A stretch of 64,000 nucleotides of DNA. Source: Pseudomonas sp. GM50. GTDB lineage: Bacteria > Pseudomonadota > Gammaproteobacteria > Pseudomonadales > Pseudomonadaceae. Within the stretch, counting starts at the first letter, position 1, and every line of letters starts with the position of its first letter. Positions 16,176 to 25,388 of this stretch are shown here, piece by piece. The notes beneath the pieces are model-generated. The model was not told where the DNA came from, ran no database searches, and was given only the letters and a program-made list of their open reading frames with translations. The position numbers and the translations under genes are program-made. The stretch lies in assembly GCF_000282375.1 (NCBI RefSeq), contig NZ_AKJK01000060.1:1-64000 (forward strand), written 5' to 3'.

Positions 16176-16236
16176 TGAAGGATCCTCGTTTAATTGTTTT
16201 TGTGGAGCGCGTGTAAACGCAGCCTGCTGGAGCTAT

Positions 16237-16253
16237 AGCAGGAGCTGTGCCAA
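16237..16253 (-). promoter_or_regulatory. Sigma-54 promoter of the permease gene
   Basis: On the minus strand the sequence reads TTGGCACAGCTCCTGCT. It has the invariant GG and GC dinucleotides with exactly 10 nt between them and matches TGGCAC-N5-TTGC closely. It lies about 62 nt upstream of the permease start codon. The sigma-54 activator encoded upstream on the same strand (16454-17788) is the obvious partner. Confidence 0.88.
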
Positions 16254-16295
16254 GGGGAGGAGGGCCGGTTTAGAGGGGGTAGCAGGTTTTGTTGA

Positions 16296-16340
16296 GCGGA
16301 AATCCGCTTATTGCGCACAAAGTAACGAGCGGATTTCCGC
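16296..16340. promoter_or_regulatory. Paired 12-bp dyads, probable enhancer sites for the NtrC-type activator
   Basis: GCGGAAATCCGC at 16296-16307 and GCGGATTTCCGC at 16329-16340 are reverse complements of each other, and each is itself a 5-bp inverted repeat with a 2-bp centre. Their centres are 33 bp apart, about three helical turns. They lie roughly 50-100 bp upstream of the sigma-54 promoter, the expected position for dimer sites of a sigma-54 activator. Confidence 0.85.
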
Positions 16341-16354
16341 GCACGAACCGGCCC

Positions 16355-16433
16355 CCTGTAGGAGCGAGGCTTGCCCGCGAAGAGGCCATCAAGACCGCCA
16401 AAAGCTTCGCGGGCAAGCCTCGCTCCTACAGGT
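16355..16433. repeat. REPIN-type inverted repeat, family C
   Basis: TGTAGGAGCGAGGCTTGCCC and its complement flank a short spacer between the response-regulator gene (ends 16454) and the enhancer region of the permease gene. It can isolate the permease promoter from readthrough. Confidence 0.85.
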
Positions 16434-16453
16434 CCGGTTGTTCGGGTTGTTGA

Positions 16454-17788
16454 TCAGCTGTCCTGCAAAAACATCTCCCGGCTCAACCCATGCCGCTGCA
16501 TCTTTTCATTAAAGGTACGGCGCGGCAGTTGCAGCTCTTCAAGCACCGCTTTCACATCACCCTTATGCCGGGTCAGTGCCGCGCGCAGGCAATGCGCTTC
16601 GAAGGCCTCTTGCTGCGCTGCCAGTGACTGACCGGGGTCGATCCCCGCCGGTTCCGGTTCGCCGAGGCCCAGCACTTGTCGTTCGGCGACGTTCGCCAGT
16701 TCACGCACATTGCCCGGCCAGTCGTGGCTCAGCAGATGGCTCAGTTGCGGCCCGCTCAAGGGCGCAAAGGTGCGACCCAAACGCTCGGCAGCACTTTGCG
16801 CGAAGAACTCGAACAACAGGGGAATGTCTTCACGCCGGTCACGCAACGGCGGCAGACGCAACTCGGCGACGTTCAAGCGATAGGCCAGATCTTCGCGAAA
16901 GCGTCCGGCCCGGGCTTCATCCAGCAAGTCGGGTTTGGTCGCGGCGATGATCCGCAAGTCCACGTGGATGCTCTGGTTGGAACCCAATCGCTCAAGTTTC
17001 TGTTCCTGCAACACCCGCAGCAGTTTCACCTGCTGGGCCAGCGGCATGCTTTCGATTTCATCAAGAAACAGCGTGCCACCGTCGGCGTATTCGAGCTTGC
17101 CGATGCGTTTGCCCTGGGCGCCCGTGAACGCGCCGCTCTCATGGCCGAACAGTTCGGCCTCGAACAACTGCTCGGGAATCGCCGCACAATTCAGCGCCAC
17201 GAAGGCTTTGTCGGCGCGCGGACCGAAGTCGTGCAGGCAACGGGCAACCAATTCCTTGCCGCTGCCGGTTTCGCCACGGATCAGCACGTTGACCGGCAAC
17301 GTCGCCAGGTCCAGTACCTGCCGACGCAACGTCTGCAAGCCACGGGACACCCCCAGCAGGGTGGCATCGAGTTTGGCGCGATTGTCCGCCTGCTCATGCA
17401 GGGCACGGTTTTCCAGCACCAGCCGGCGCTTGTCCAGCGCCCGACGCAGACTGCTCAGCAGGGTTTCCGGGCTGAAGGGTTTTTCGAGGAAATCGTAGGC
17501 GCCATCGCGCATCGCTTCGACGGCCATAGGCACATCGCCGTGACCGGTCAGCAAAATTACCGGCAAGTCGGCATCGCGGCGCTGGACTTCGGCCAGCAGC
17601 TCCAGCCCCGTCATGCCGGGCATGCGCACGTCGCTGAGAATCACCCCGGGGAAATGCTTCGGCAACTGCGCCAGGCACTCGTCGGCGCGACTGAACAGCT
17701 GCACTTCGAACCCCGACAGGCTCAGCCACTGTTCGACAGCGCTGCGGATGCTGCTTTCGTCATCGACCACCATCACCGAATTGAGCAT
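16454..17788 (-). CDS. Sigma-54-dependent response regulator (DctD/MifR type)
   Basis: The 444-aa protein has a receiver domain (DD at 9-10, phosphorylatable Asp53 in LSDVRMPG, Lys in EKPF) and an AAA+ sigma-54 activation domain with Walker A GETGSGKE, the GAFTGA loop and LFLDEIESM. A C-terminal Fis-type HTH (KGDVKAVLEELQLPRRTFNE) completes it. The start codon overlaps the stop of the sensor-kinase gene by one base (TGATG). The downstream permease gene has a matching sigma-54 promoter and paired dyads, so this protein probably activates dicarboxylate or 2-oxoglutarate uptake, as DctD and MifR do. Confidence 0.9.
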   Translation of the reverse strand: MLNSVMVVDDESSIRSAVEQWLSLSGFEVQLFSRADECLAQLPKHFPGVILSDVRMPGMTGLELLAEVQRRDADLPVILLTGHGDVPMAVEAMRDGAYDFLEKPFSPETLLSSLRRALDKRRLVLENRALHEQADNRAKLDATLLGVSRGLQTLRRQVLDLATLPVNVLIRGETGSGKELVARCLHDFGPRADKAFVALNCAAIPEQLFEAELFGHESGAFTGAQGKRIGKLEYADGGTLFLDEIESMPLAQQVKLLRVLQEQKLERLGSNQSIHVDLRIIAATKPDLLDEARAGRFREDLAYRLNVAELRLPPLRDRREDIPLLFEFFAQSAAERLGRTFAPLSGPQLSHLLSHDWPGNVRELANVAERQVLGLGEPEPAGIDPGQSLAAQQEAFEAHCLRAALTRHKGDVKAVLEELQLPRRTFNEKMQRHGLSREMFLQDS

Positions 17789-19548
17789 CAGGCAGGCACC
17801 TCCAGATCAATGGGCAACGTCAGGGTAAACACCGCGCCGTTTTCGCCATTATCGACACTCAGGCGTCCTCCCGCTTCGTGAACGATAGCGAAGGAGACGG
17901 CGAGGCCCAGACCCAGGCCATCACCCACCGGTTTGGTGGTGAAGAACGGATCAAAGACTTGTGCCAGGTTTTCTTCGGCAATGCCGCCACCGTTATCGGC
18001 GACGGTCAGGCGCCACAATTGTTCATCGGCTTCGAGGCGGATCTCTAGACGCTTGCAGGGTTTGTCGTGCATCGCATCCAGGGCATTGCGCAGCAGATTG
18101 ATCAGCACCTGTTCCAGACGAATCGCATCGCCACGCACCCACGCCGGGCGAGTCAGATGTAGCACGGTGCTGATGTGCTCGTCACGCAGGCGCGCCTCCA
18201 GCAACTGCAAGGATTGATCGACCACCGCCGCCAGGTCCAGCCGTTCGCGCAGGCCGCTGGGGCTTTTGCGGGCGAAGGTTTTCAGGTGGCCGGTGAGGGC
18301 GGCCATGCGCGTGAGCATGTCGTCCACCGGTTTGAGCGCCTTGTAGGCGTCTTCGACACGGCCGTGATCGAGCAGCAGGCGCAAGGTCGCCAGTTGCATG
18401 CGCTGGGCGGTCAGCGGTTGGTTGATTTCATGGGCCAGCGCCGCGGACATCTGGCCGAGGGCAGCGAGTTTGGCTGATTGCACCAAGCCGTCTTGGGCTG
18501 TGCGCAAATCCCGGGTGCGTTCTTCCACCAGTTGTTCGAGTTCTTCACGGCTGCGCTGACGCAGTTTGGCCAGGCGCCAACGCTGGTTGAGGAACAGCAA
18601 CAGAAACACCAGCGTCAGCCAGGCGCCGGCGGCGGCGAGCCCGGCGTTGCGGCGGTCTTCGAACGCGACTTGCGGGCGACGCAGCAGGTGCAAGGTCCAG
18701 TCTTCAGCGGCCAGTGGCAGCGATTCCCAGAGGTAATCCGCCGTCCCGTCGGGGCCTTCGACTCGGGTCAGGTCGCTGTTGTCGTCGAAGCGCTGCACCG
18801 AACGATATTCAAGCGGAGTCAGCGGTTGTTTGTCGTATTGGCGGGTGGCTTTGAGCTCGGCGCGGTCGCTGTCGCTCAGCGGTTTCAATTGGCGATAACG
18901 CCAGCCCGGCTGGTTGGCGATGAAGATGATCCCGCGCGCGTCGCTGACCAGCAACGTGTCGCTGCCCTGACGCCATTCGCGCTCAAGTTCCGGGAATTCG
19001 AGTTTGACCACCATGGCGCCGAGGAACTCGCCACTGTCGCTGGTCACCGCGCTGGACAGGAAGTAGCCGGGAATGCCGCTGGTCACACCCACCGCATAAA
19101 AGCGTCCGGTGCCTTGGGTTCGGGTCTGGCTGAAGTAAGGGCGAAAGCCATAGTTGTGGCCGACGTAGCTGCTGGGCAAGCGCCAGTTGCTGGCGGCCAC
19201 GGCCAGGCCGGTGCGGTCGAGCAGTTCCAGGGTCGAGGACTGCGCGGCGCCGTTGATTTTTTCCAGTTTGCGATTCAACGCAAGCTGCTGTTCAGGGCTC
19301 ACTTCACCGCTTAGCGCGGCACGCAGTTCCGGGTCCAACGCCAACACGGCGGGCAGGGCACGGTAGCGGTCGATCAGGGTGTGCAGCGAGTTGGCGTACA
19401 GCGCCAGTTGCTGATTGGCACGTGCGGCGTCTTCGACCAGGGCCTGGCGTTCGGCGTGGCGGATGGCCAGGGTCGCGGCGAGCACCGCACCGGCGATGAT
19501 CAACAGGGTGTACAACGACAGACGCAAGGTACGGGAAGTCGGCAGCAT
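17788..19548 (-). CDS. DctB/MifS-type sensor histidine kinase
   Basis: The 586-aa protein has an N-terminal membrane segment ([18 protein letters not shown]), a periplasmic Cache-like sensor of about 260 residues, a second membrane segment ([15 protein letters not shown]) and a coiled linker. The kinase core follows, with the H-box [14 protein letters not shown]-box [11 protein letters not shown] and G-boxes DNGGGI and GDGLGLGLA. The layout is that of C4-dicarboxylate sensors. The start at 19548 is preferred over 19590 because a 9-bp hairpin at 19574-19602 would otherwise overlap the start. It probably senses extracellular dicarboxylate or 2-oxoglutarate and phosphorylates the coupled response regulator. 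Confidence 0.88.
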   Translation of the reverse strand: MLPTSRTLRLSLYTLLIIAGAVLAATLAIRHAERQALVEDAARANQQLALYANSLHTLIDRYRALPAVLALDPELRAALSGEVSPEQQLALNRKLEKINGAAQSSTLELLDRTGLAVAASNWRLPSSYVGHNYGFRPYFSQTRTQGTGRFYAVGVTSGIPGYFLSSAVTSDSGEFLGAMVVKLEFPELEREWRQGSDTLLVSDARGIIFIANQPGWRYRQLKPLSDSDRAELKATRQYDKQPLTPLEYRSVQRFDDNSDLTRVEGPDGTADYLWESLPLAAEDWTLHLLRRPQVAFEDRRNAGLAAAGAWLTLVFLLLFLNQRWRLAKLRQRSREELEQLVEERTRDLRTAQDGLVQSAKLAALGQMSAALAHEINQPLTAQRMQLATLRLLLDHGRVEDAYKALKPVDDMLTRMAALTGHLKTFARKSPSGLRERLDLAAVVDQSLQLLEARLRDEHISTVLHLTRPAWVRGDAIRLEQVLINLLRNALDAMHDKPCKRLEIRLEADEQLWRLTVADNGGGIAEENLAQVFDPFFTTKPVGDGLGLGLAVSFAIVHEAGGRLSVDNGENGAVFTLTLPIDLEVPA

Positions 19549-19573
19549 GCTGGGGCAGACAGGTGGAAAGTGG

Positions 19574-19602
19574 GGCGGGCACCATAGCATGGAGTGCCCG
19601 CC
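19574..19602 (-). terminator. Putative terminator hairpin of the Tc toxin operon
   Basis: GGCGGGCAC at 19574-19582 and GTGCCCGCC at 19594-19602 form a perfect 9-bp stem with an 11-nt loop, starting 22 nt past the stop codon of the last RHS gene. No T-tract follows on the minus strand, so it may only partly separate the toxin operon from the sensor-kinase gene 26 nt further on. Confidence 0.6.
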
Positions 19603-19624
19603 GGGGCGTTGGTTACGATAGGTA

Positions 19625-22522
19625 TTACGGGGCTGTACTCCCTCGACGTGAGCCGGTCGCTAGCGGTGAATTGATTCTGGTACGAAGGCTATCAACCGAC
19701 CGATGGGGGCCTGTCTTGAGTCCAATAGCGTCGAGTTGCTCAAGCCATGCCGATTTCTCTGCCCCTGTCGCCTCGTTTCCCGTAGCTCGACTGGCCGTTA
19801 CTAGAAGCTCCAACTTCGATAGGTCCCTCATGCCGGTTTCAAATAGTGGATTGGCCAAATGATGATGGATATAGGCTAGAACTAAATTACTGCTACCTCC
19901 AACAATCATGCCTATGAGGGCGTCGTAAACGGTTTGGAAGTCATGGCTTGCAAGTGTCTGCTCTCTGTAATCCAGATCCTCTTGAGCTCTTTGTATCATT
20001 GGATAGTACATTGAAGAGTTGTCTTTAACTTTTTCGAGATCTACATCTATCATTTCCAATGGCGAGGAATGAGTAAACATTGATATTCCCCAGCCTATCG
20101 GTCCTCCAAGTTGTACTCCTTCCTTCATTGCGCTCATACCAGCCGGGCTGAGTGCAAATGTCATGAAGCTTCGAGCCTCTCTGATCGCGGCAGGTATTCT
20201 GACTTCATCCGCCAAATTGTAAATAACCGTCCCGGCAGTGCCGAGTTGGGATCGTGTGACAGGAGACCAATTGGCGATTCCTGCTGCAGCGGAAGATGCC
20301 CCTTGGGTCAAGCTTGTATACAACCAGCTGCCAAGCCTATCGGTATAGCGAACTCGTTCGCCGCTGGCGAATACGCTTGATGTTGGTTGGGTGGCAGGTG
20401 CTGCTGCACCGGTGTTTTGAACGGTAATTGAAGTTGTTCTTCGTATGGATCCGGTCGGCGTACCATATGTGCTGCCGGCTGACTCCAATGCTTGCATTGG
20501 AATGCCTCCAGTATTTGATGCTGTTGAGTTCTGCCGGCTATGAGCGGGACTTTGCATGCCTCCGCTATCGTCAAAGTAATTCACCGGATCCCCCCCCACC
20601 ATCCGATAAACATTCAACCCATCCACCTCGCCCAACGGATCCGGGTTAATCCACCGCCCCATCCACGGTGCCAAATACCTCAACCCGTAATACACCAGCC
20701 CGCTGGCATCCATCTCCTTGCCCGAATAGCGAATTGTCTTGTAGTGCGCCTCGACCTCCGAGCGCGCAGCCCAGCAGGCGGTGCCGCCGTAGGGGTAGTA
20801 GCGCTCGTAGCTGATCAGCGCGCCGTCGCGATCCAGCTCCAGGGTGCAGGAGTGCAAGTGATCGTCGATGCTGTAGCGCAGTTGATCGGCTTCGATCCCG
20901 GCGGGTTTGCCTTTGACCCAGTGCAGGCAGCGCACGCTGCCCAGGCCCAGTTGCACGCTGATCACGTGCAGTTCTTCATTGTTGTCGCGACGGCGGATTT
21001 CCAGATTCGGCAGGTAACGCACTTCACGCCAGTGAGTGACGGCGCGTGTCTGGGCGATATGCACTTTGCGCACGCGGCTGCCGGCGCTGTCGTAGTCGTA
21101 ATATTCACCGTCGTTGGCCGCGCCGTCGCGGCTCACGGTGGTCAAGGCGTGCAGTTGGTTGCGGCGATCCCACAGCATGGGTTGTGCACCCGGTAGAAGC
21201 TTTTGCAGATTGCCGTTGGCATCGAACAGTTTGTCGAAATCCGGCTCGGGCTCGCCGGTTTCCCAAGGCAGGGCGCGGTTGCTGGTAGCGGCCACGCGCA
21301 GCTGCCGGGTGTATCGGTTACCTTCGCGTTCGTGGCGGATCTGGTCGAGGCTGCCGCTTTCGTCATACTGGAAATGCTCGGTGTAGTTGAGCAAGCGGCT
21401 GGGGTCGATCGGGCTCACCAGGGTCGGCAGCCCGGGGCGAAGGCTCGCACCGACGACTTCGCTGCCGGTGGCCAGTATCAGTTGGTCGAACGTGTCGTAG
21501 CCGTAGGTTTGCAGCGGTTCGACCCGCTGATTGGCGAAGTAACGCACGGTCTGGGTGTGGTCTTCGATTTGGGTGATCTGACCCTTGGGGCTGTATTGGT
21601 AGCTGAGGTTCTGCACGACATTGGCGCCGCTGACGGCTTTCAGATCCACCATCAGGCCGGAGGACGCTTCGAAGGTCGCGGTGGTGACGACACCATTGCC
21701 GGCGGTCTGTGCCTGCAACTGGCCTTGGGCGTTGTAGCTCGCGGATTTCAGCAACGCAAGTGGCTGATCCTTGAGTGTCAGGTCGATCCTGAGCAGCTGT
21801 CCGGCGCGGTCGAAGGCGAAGTGCTGACGGTGGCCAGCGGCGTCGGTCAGCTCAATCGCATTGCCCACCGGGTTGTAGCGTCCCAGGCTGGTGTGGCCGT
21901 CGCCGGGCTCCAGCAGAGCATCCCGGGCCGGCTCGGCGATCGGCCAGTCGGCGCTTTGTTGCTCTGGCAGCAGGCGGCGGGTCTGGCTGATCACTTCGCC
22001 GGTCAGCGCCTGCTGATTGAGCAGCAGTGTTCCGGCGGGGTCGTCATGGCGTATCAACTGACCACATTGATTGCGGGCGGCGAAGACATTGGCGTTGTCG
22101 GCATAGGAGAGACGTTCGATGACCCGTTCGTTGGTGCCCGGGGTTTGTTCATGGATCGCCGTTGGCCGCAGTTGTTTGTCATAAACATGCTGCCAATGAC
22201 TGGCGCGACCATCCCAACTCTCCAGCACCGCGCCAGCCTCACCCGGCAGCATTCGTCGCCATCCGGCATCGACGCTGTCCTTGCCCAGCACCGCCTCGGA
22301 CAGGCTGTAGACCGTGCGCACATTGGGTTGTGCGGTATCGGCAACAAAACGTGGATCGCGCTGACACACTCCACGCCCCGCCGCGTCGAACTGCTGTCGG
22401 GTGATGCGTGCGAGAGGGGCGTCGGACGCAGTTTGACGCAAGTAGGCCACCTGACGGATCGGCAGGTGGCGGCTGTCGATGGCGGTCAGTTGCGGTGTTT
22501 GCCGGTGCAGCAAGAGGCTCAT
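19625..22522 (-). CDS. Tc toxin C subunit (TccC-like RHS protein) with an unassigned C-terminal effector domain
   Basis: The 965-aa protein is an RHS/YD-repeat protein. Residues about 1-650 form the conserved shell that together with the B subunit encloses the toxin. It ends in the RHS core motif around GLRYLAPWMGRWINPDPLGE, followed by DGLNVYRMV, where the autoproteolytic aspartates and cleavage site lie in the family. From about residue 653 a 313-residue tail diverges completely from the neighbouring paralogue. The tail has a Ser/Thr/Gly-rich linker, hydrophobic helices near 865-890 (YDALIGMIVGGSSNLVLAYI) and no toxin motif I recognise. The coding DNA for the tail is visibly more AT-rich. 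It is the last gene of the operon, 64 nt after the other tccC-like gene. Confidence 0.88.
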   Translation of the reverse strand: MSLLLHRQTPQLTAIDSRHLPIRQVAYLRQTASDAPLARITRQQFDAAGRGVCQRDPRFVADTAQPNVRTVYSLSEAVLGKDSVDAGWRRMLPGEAGAVLESWDGRASHWQHVYDKQLRPTAIHEQTPGTNERVIERLSYADNANVFAARNQCGQLIRHDDPAGTLLLNQQALTGEVISQTRRLLPEQQSADWPIAEPARDALLEPGDGHTSLGRYNPVGNAIELTDAAGHRQHFAFDRAGQLLRIDLTLKDQPLALLKSASYNAQGQLQAQTAGNGVVTTATFEASSGLMVDLKAVSGANVVQNLSYQYSPKGQITQIEDHTQTVRYFANQRVEPLQTYGYDTFDQLILATGSEVVGASLRPGLPTLVSPIDPSRLLNYTEHFQYDESGSLDQIRHEREGNRYTRQLRVAATSNRALPWETGEPEPDFDKLFDANGNLQKLLPGAQPMLWDRRNQLHALTTVSRDGAANDGEYYDYDSAGSRVRKVHIAQTRAVTHWREVRYLPNLEIRRRDNNEELHVISVQLGLGSVRCLHWVKGKPAGIEADQLRYSIDDHLHSCTLELDRDGALISYERYYPYGGTACWAARSEVEAHYKTIRYSGKEMDASGLVYYGLRYLAPWMGRWINPDPLGEVDGLNVYRMVGGDPVNYFDDSGGMQSPAHSRQNSTASNTGGIPMQALESAGSTYGTPTGSIRRTTSITVQNTGAAAPATQPTSSVFASGERVRYTDRLGSWLYTSLTQGASSAAAGIANWSPVTRSQLGTAGTVIYNLADEVRIPAAIREARSFMTFALSPAGMSAMKEGVQLGGPIGWGISMFTHSSPLEMIDVDLEKVKDNSSMYYPMIQRAQEDLDYREQTLASHDFQTVYDALIGMIVGGSSNLVLAYIHHHLANPLFETGMRDLSKLELLVTASRATGNEATGAEKSAWLEQLDAIGLKTGPHRSVDSLRTRINSPLATGSRRGSTAP

Positions 22523-22586
22523 CAGTTTTTTCCTCTTCGATTGAAATCTGTTGGTAACTTAATAGATAAGGCAGTCTCTTGGCTTT

Positions 22587-25388
22587 TTAAGCATTACTGG
22601 AACCACCTAGTCTTTTCAGTCGTCTATCGAGAGAGCTAATTTGCCTTTCGCGGAAATCTGGAAGGTGCGAGCCGGAGGTTGATGAACTTAGGCCACTCGA
22701 TGTCGATGCAGCAGATTGAAGGTTCGTTCCGGACGCCGTGAGTCTGTCGTGATATTCGATGGCCGTCCCCACAAGATCCGCACCTGCCTGAATGGCCTTC
22801 AATGCTTTGAGACGCTCTATTTTGGGGAGCTCATTCAGTACGCTCATTGCCTCGCTCCTTACAGTTTCGTTGATATAACTCAGCGTCAACTCCTTGAAAT
22901 CATTTAACTGTTTCCCGGCCTCGGTCAGATCAGGTAGTTCGATACCGTCCAGGCTTTCCAACTTTCTTTCCAGATGGCGTATAACCCGGCCCTTGATATG
23001 GTCGGACAATTTGTGAGCGACATAGCCTCCGATGGCAGCACCCATTGCGGTACCGCTACTAGCGGTGATTTCCATCGGCAGTCCGGGTGCCAACGCATGA
23101 GTGAACCCACCGAAAGTGGCCCCAACGATTCCGCCTAGTGTTCCCCCCAACGCCATTAATTTGGTCGTGGCTCTAGAGGCAAGGCTTTCATAGAAACTAT
23201 TGAGCATCCGCGTACCAATAGAGGCCGGATTAATGGTTGTTCTGTTTCGATCCAGGTCTTCTATTTGTCGCCTGAGTTGCTCGATTCTTTCGGAGTTTTC
23301 GCTTCCGCTTGGGCTAGGTAATCCGTCTGGCGATTGATCGCGCTCTACATTGTGGCGCGCGGTGGGAGCACTGCGCCTAGAAGGTGTTGTTCTTCTTGGG
23401 TGGCGATTTTCATTGGGACGCCTTGACGCCTCACCGATATCGTCGATAAAAACGACGGGGCTATTCCTCACCATCCGATAAACATTCAACCCATCCACAT
23501 CCCCCGCCGGATCCGGGTTCAACCACCGACACAACCACGGCGCGTAGTACCGCAACCCATAGTCATACAACCCTGAGCTGTCACGCTCCTTGCCGGAGTA
23601 GCGCACGGTCTTGTAATCGGCCTCCACCTCCGAGCGCGCTGCCCACCAGGCAGTGCCGCCGTAGGGGTAGTAGCCTTCGTGGCTGATCAGCTCAGCCTGT
23701 TGATCCAGTTCCAGGCTGCTGGAGCCCAGGTGGTCGTCGAGGCTGTAGCGCAGTTGATCGTTGTCGAGGTAGGCGGGTTGACCGCTGACCCAATGCAGGC
23801 AGCGCACCGATTGGTGGCCGGCCTGGATGCTGATCACTTGCAGCTGTTCGCGTTCGTCGCGGGTGCGGATTTCCAGTCCCGGCAGATAACGTACTTCGCG
23901 CACATGGGTGACACCGGACGCCAGGGTGCGCTGCTGTTTGCGAATGCGCAGGCGCTGATGGTCGTAGACGTACTGTTCGACGTCGTCTTCGGCTTCGGCG
24001 CGGCTGACCAGGGTCAGGGATTGCAATTGGTTCTGTCCGTTCCACTGCAGGGTCTGCTGATGCGGGTGCAGACGTTGCAGGTTGCCGTTGCGGTCGAAGC
24101 CGTTGGCCAGATCCGGTAGGGTCTGTTCGTCCCACGGCAGGGCGCGGTTGCTTTCATCGGCGACATTGAACGCACGACGATGAGGCTGATGGCCGTCGTG
24201 ACGCAGCAGGGTCAGATTGCCGCCTTCGTCGTAGTCGTAATGTTCGGTGTAGGGCCGCCAGCGACTGCTGTCGCCGGGGTTGGGCAATAGGTCCGGCAGC
24301 TCCGGGCGAATGCTCTGCCCATGGGCTTCTCGGCCTTCGGCGCGGATCAATTGGCTGAGGCTGTCGTAGAAAAGATGGCTGATGCCATCGACCCGTCGGT
24401 TGGCAAAAAACTGTGGGGTCAACGTGTGATCGGTCACTATCAGGACGTTACCGACACCGTCATAGGCGTAGCTGAGATCCTGCAACAGGCCGCGGCCAGG
24501 ACGTGTGGCGCTGAGGTGAGTAAGGTTCCCGTCCGCCGGGTCGAATTCGGCATGGCTGAGCACGCCGTTGCCGGCGGCTTGCGTCTGGATCTGGCCTTCG
24601 GCGCTGTAATCGACGCTGTGCAACAGACACTGTTCTTTGCTCGCGCCCTTGGGTTGCAGCCCGACCTGCTGCAACTGGCCGGCTCGGTCAAAACGCCAGC
24701 GCTGGCAATGACCGGCAGCGTCGATTTGCTGCCGTTGCTCGCCGCTGGCGGTGTACAGGTGGGCGGTGCTGAAGCCATCGCCCGGTTCCAGCAAGTCGTT
24801 GCGGGCCTCGACGGCAATGGGCCAGTCCGGCAAGGTGAGCGCCTTGAGAAAATGCCGGGTCTGCAGCAGCGACGCACCCTGCATGCTGTAGTCATGCAGC
24901 AGCAATGTGCCGCCGCTGTCGTCGTGACGGATCAACTGGCCGCATTGGTTATGCGTGGCGACCCCGGCAGCGTTGTTGCCGTAAGTCAGGTATTCAATCG
25001 TTTGCCCGGGCTGCCCGGCCATCTGTTCATGGCGGGCGATGGGGCGTCGCTGCGGGTCGTAGTCGACGGTCCCATGAACGCCGCGGCCATCCCAGTGCTC
25101 CAGCGATTGCCCATCCGACCCGAACAGGCGTAACTGCCAGCCTGAATCGACACTGTCTTGCAACAGCACTGCATCACCCACACCGTACAGGCGGGTCTGG
25201 TTCGGCGCCGCCAGACGCGGATCCTGCTGCGAGACCCAACGACCCTGCGCATCGTGCTGGCGACGGGTGATGCGCGCCGCCGGCTGATCCGACGCCACGC
25301 GCCGCAGGTACGCCACCTGCCGGACCGGCAAGCCTCGGCTGTCGATGACGGCCAACGCCGGTGTATGGCGATGCACTTGTGCATTCAT
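22587..25388 (-). CDS. Tc toxin C subunit (TccC-like RHS protein) with a glycine-zipper C-terminal domain
   Basis: The 933-aa protein shares the RHS shell with the next gene (N-terminus ALAVIDSRGLPVRQVAYLRR versus QLTAIDSRHLPIRQVAYLRQ) and ends it with WLNPDPAGDVDGLNVYRMV at about residue 635. The variable tail (about 651-933) has a basic, proline-rich linker, a Glu/Arg-rich helix, two glycine-zipper hydrophobic stretches (LGGTLGGIVGATFGGF about 747-762; SSGTAMGAAIGGYVAH about 778-792) and further amphipathic helices. A membrane-active role is possible but inferred. The start at 25388 overlaps the tcaC-like stop by ATGA; the longer frame to 25415 lies inside that gene. Confidence 0.88.
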   Translation of the reverse strand: MNAQVHRHTPALAVIDSRGLPVRQVAYLRRVASDQPAARITRRQHDAQGRWVSQQDPRLAAPNQTRLYGVGDAVLLQDSVDSGWQLRLFGSDGQSLEHWDGRGVHGTVDYDPQRRPIARHEQMAGQPGQTIEYLTYGNNAAGVATHNQCGQLIRHDDSGGTLLLHDYSMQGASLLQTRHFLKALTLPDWPIAVEARNDLLEPGDGFSTAHLYTASGEQRQQIDAAGHCQRWRFDRAGQLQQVGLQPKGASKEQCLLHSVDYSAEGQIQTQAAGNGVLSHAEFDPADGNLTHLSATRPGRGLLQDLSYAYDGVGNVLIVTDHTLTPQFFANRRVDGISHLFYDSLSQLIRAEGREAHGQSIRPELPDLLPNPGDSSRWRPYTEHYDYDEGGNLTLLRHDGHQPHRRAFNVADESNRALPWDEQTLPDLANGFDRNGNLQRLHPHQQTLQWNGQNQLQSLTLVSRAEAEDDVEQYVYDHQRLRIRKQQRTLASGVTHVREVRYLPGLEIRTRDEREQLQVISIQAGHQSVRCLHWVSGQPAYLDNDQLRYSLDDHLGSSSLELDQQAELISHEGYYPYGGTAWWAARSEVEADYKTVRYSGKERDSSGLYDYGLRYYAPWLCRWLNPDPAGDVDGLNVYRMVRNSPVVFIDDIGEASRRPNENRHPRRTTPSRRSAPTARHNVERDQSPDGLPSPSGSENSERIEQLRRQIEDLDRNRTTINPASIGTRMLNSFYESLASRATTKLMALGGTLGGIVGATFGGFTHALAPGLPMEITASSGTAMGAAIGGYVAHKLSDHIKGRVIRHLERKLESLDGIELPDLTEAGKQLNDFKELTLSYINETVRSEAMSVLNELPKIERLKALKAIQAGADLVGTAIEYHDRLTASGTNLQSAASTSSGLSSSTSGSHLPDFRERQISSLDRRLKRLGGSSNA

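Noticed and set aside
14850..16178. Long plus-strand frame antisense to the permease gene
   Set aside because: Composition (many His, Gln and Arg) is that of a shadow of the GC-rich permease gene; no ribosome-binding site or family motif.
19549..19590. Upstream start for the sensor kinase
   Set aside because: It would place the start inside a 9-bp hairpin that better serves as the toxin operon terminator and adds residues before the signal-anchor helix.
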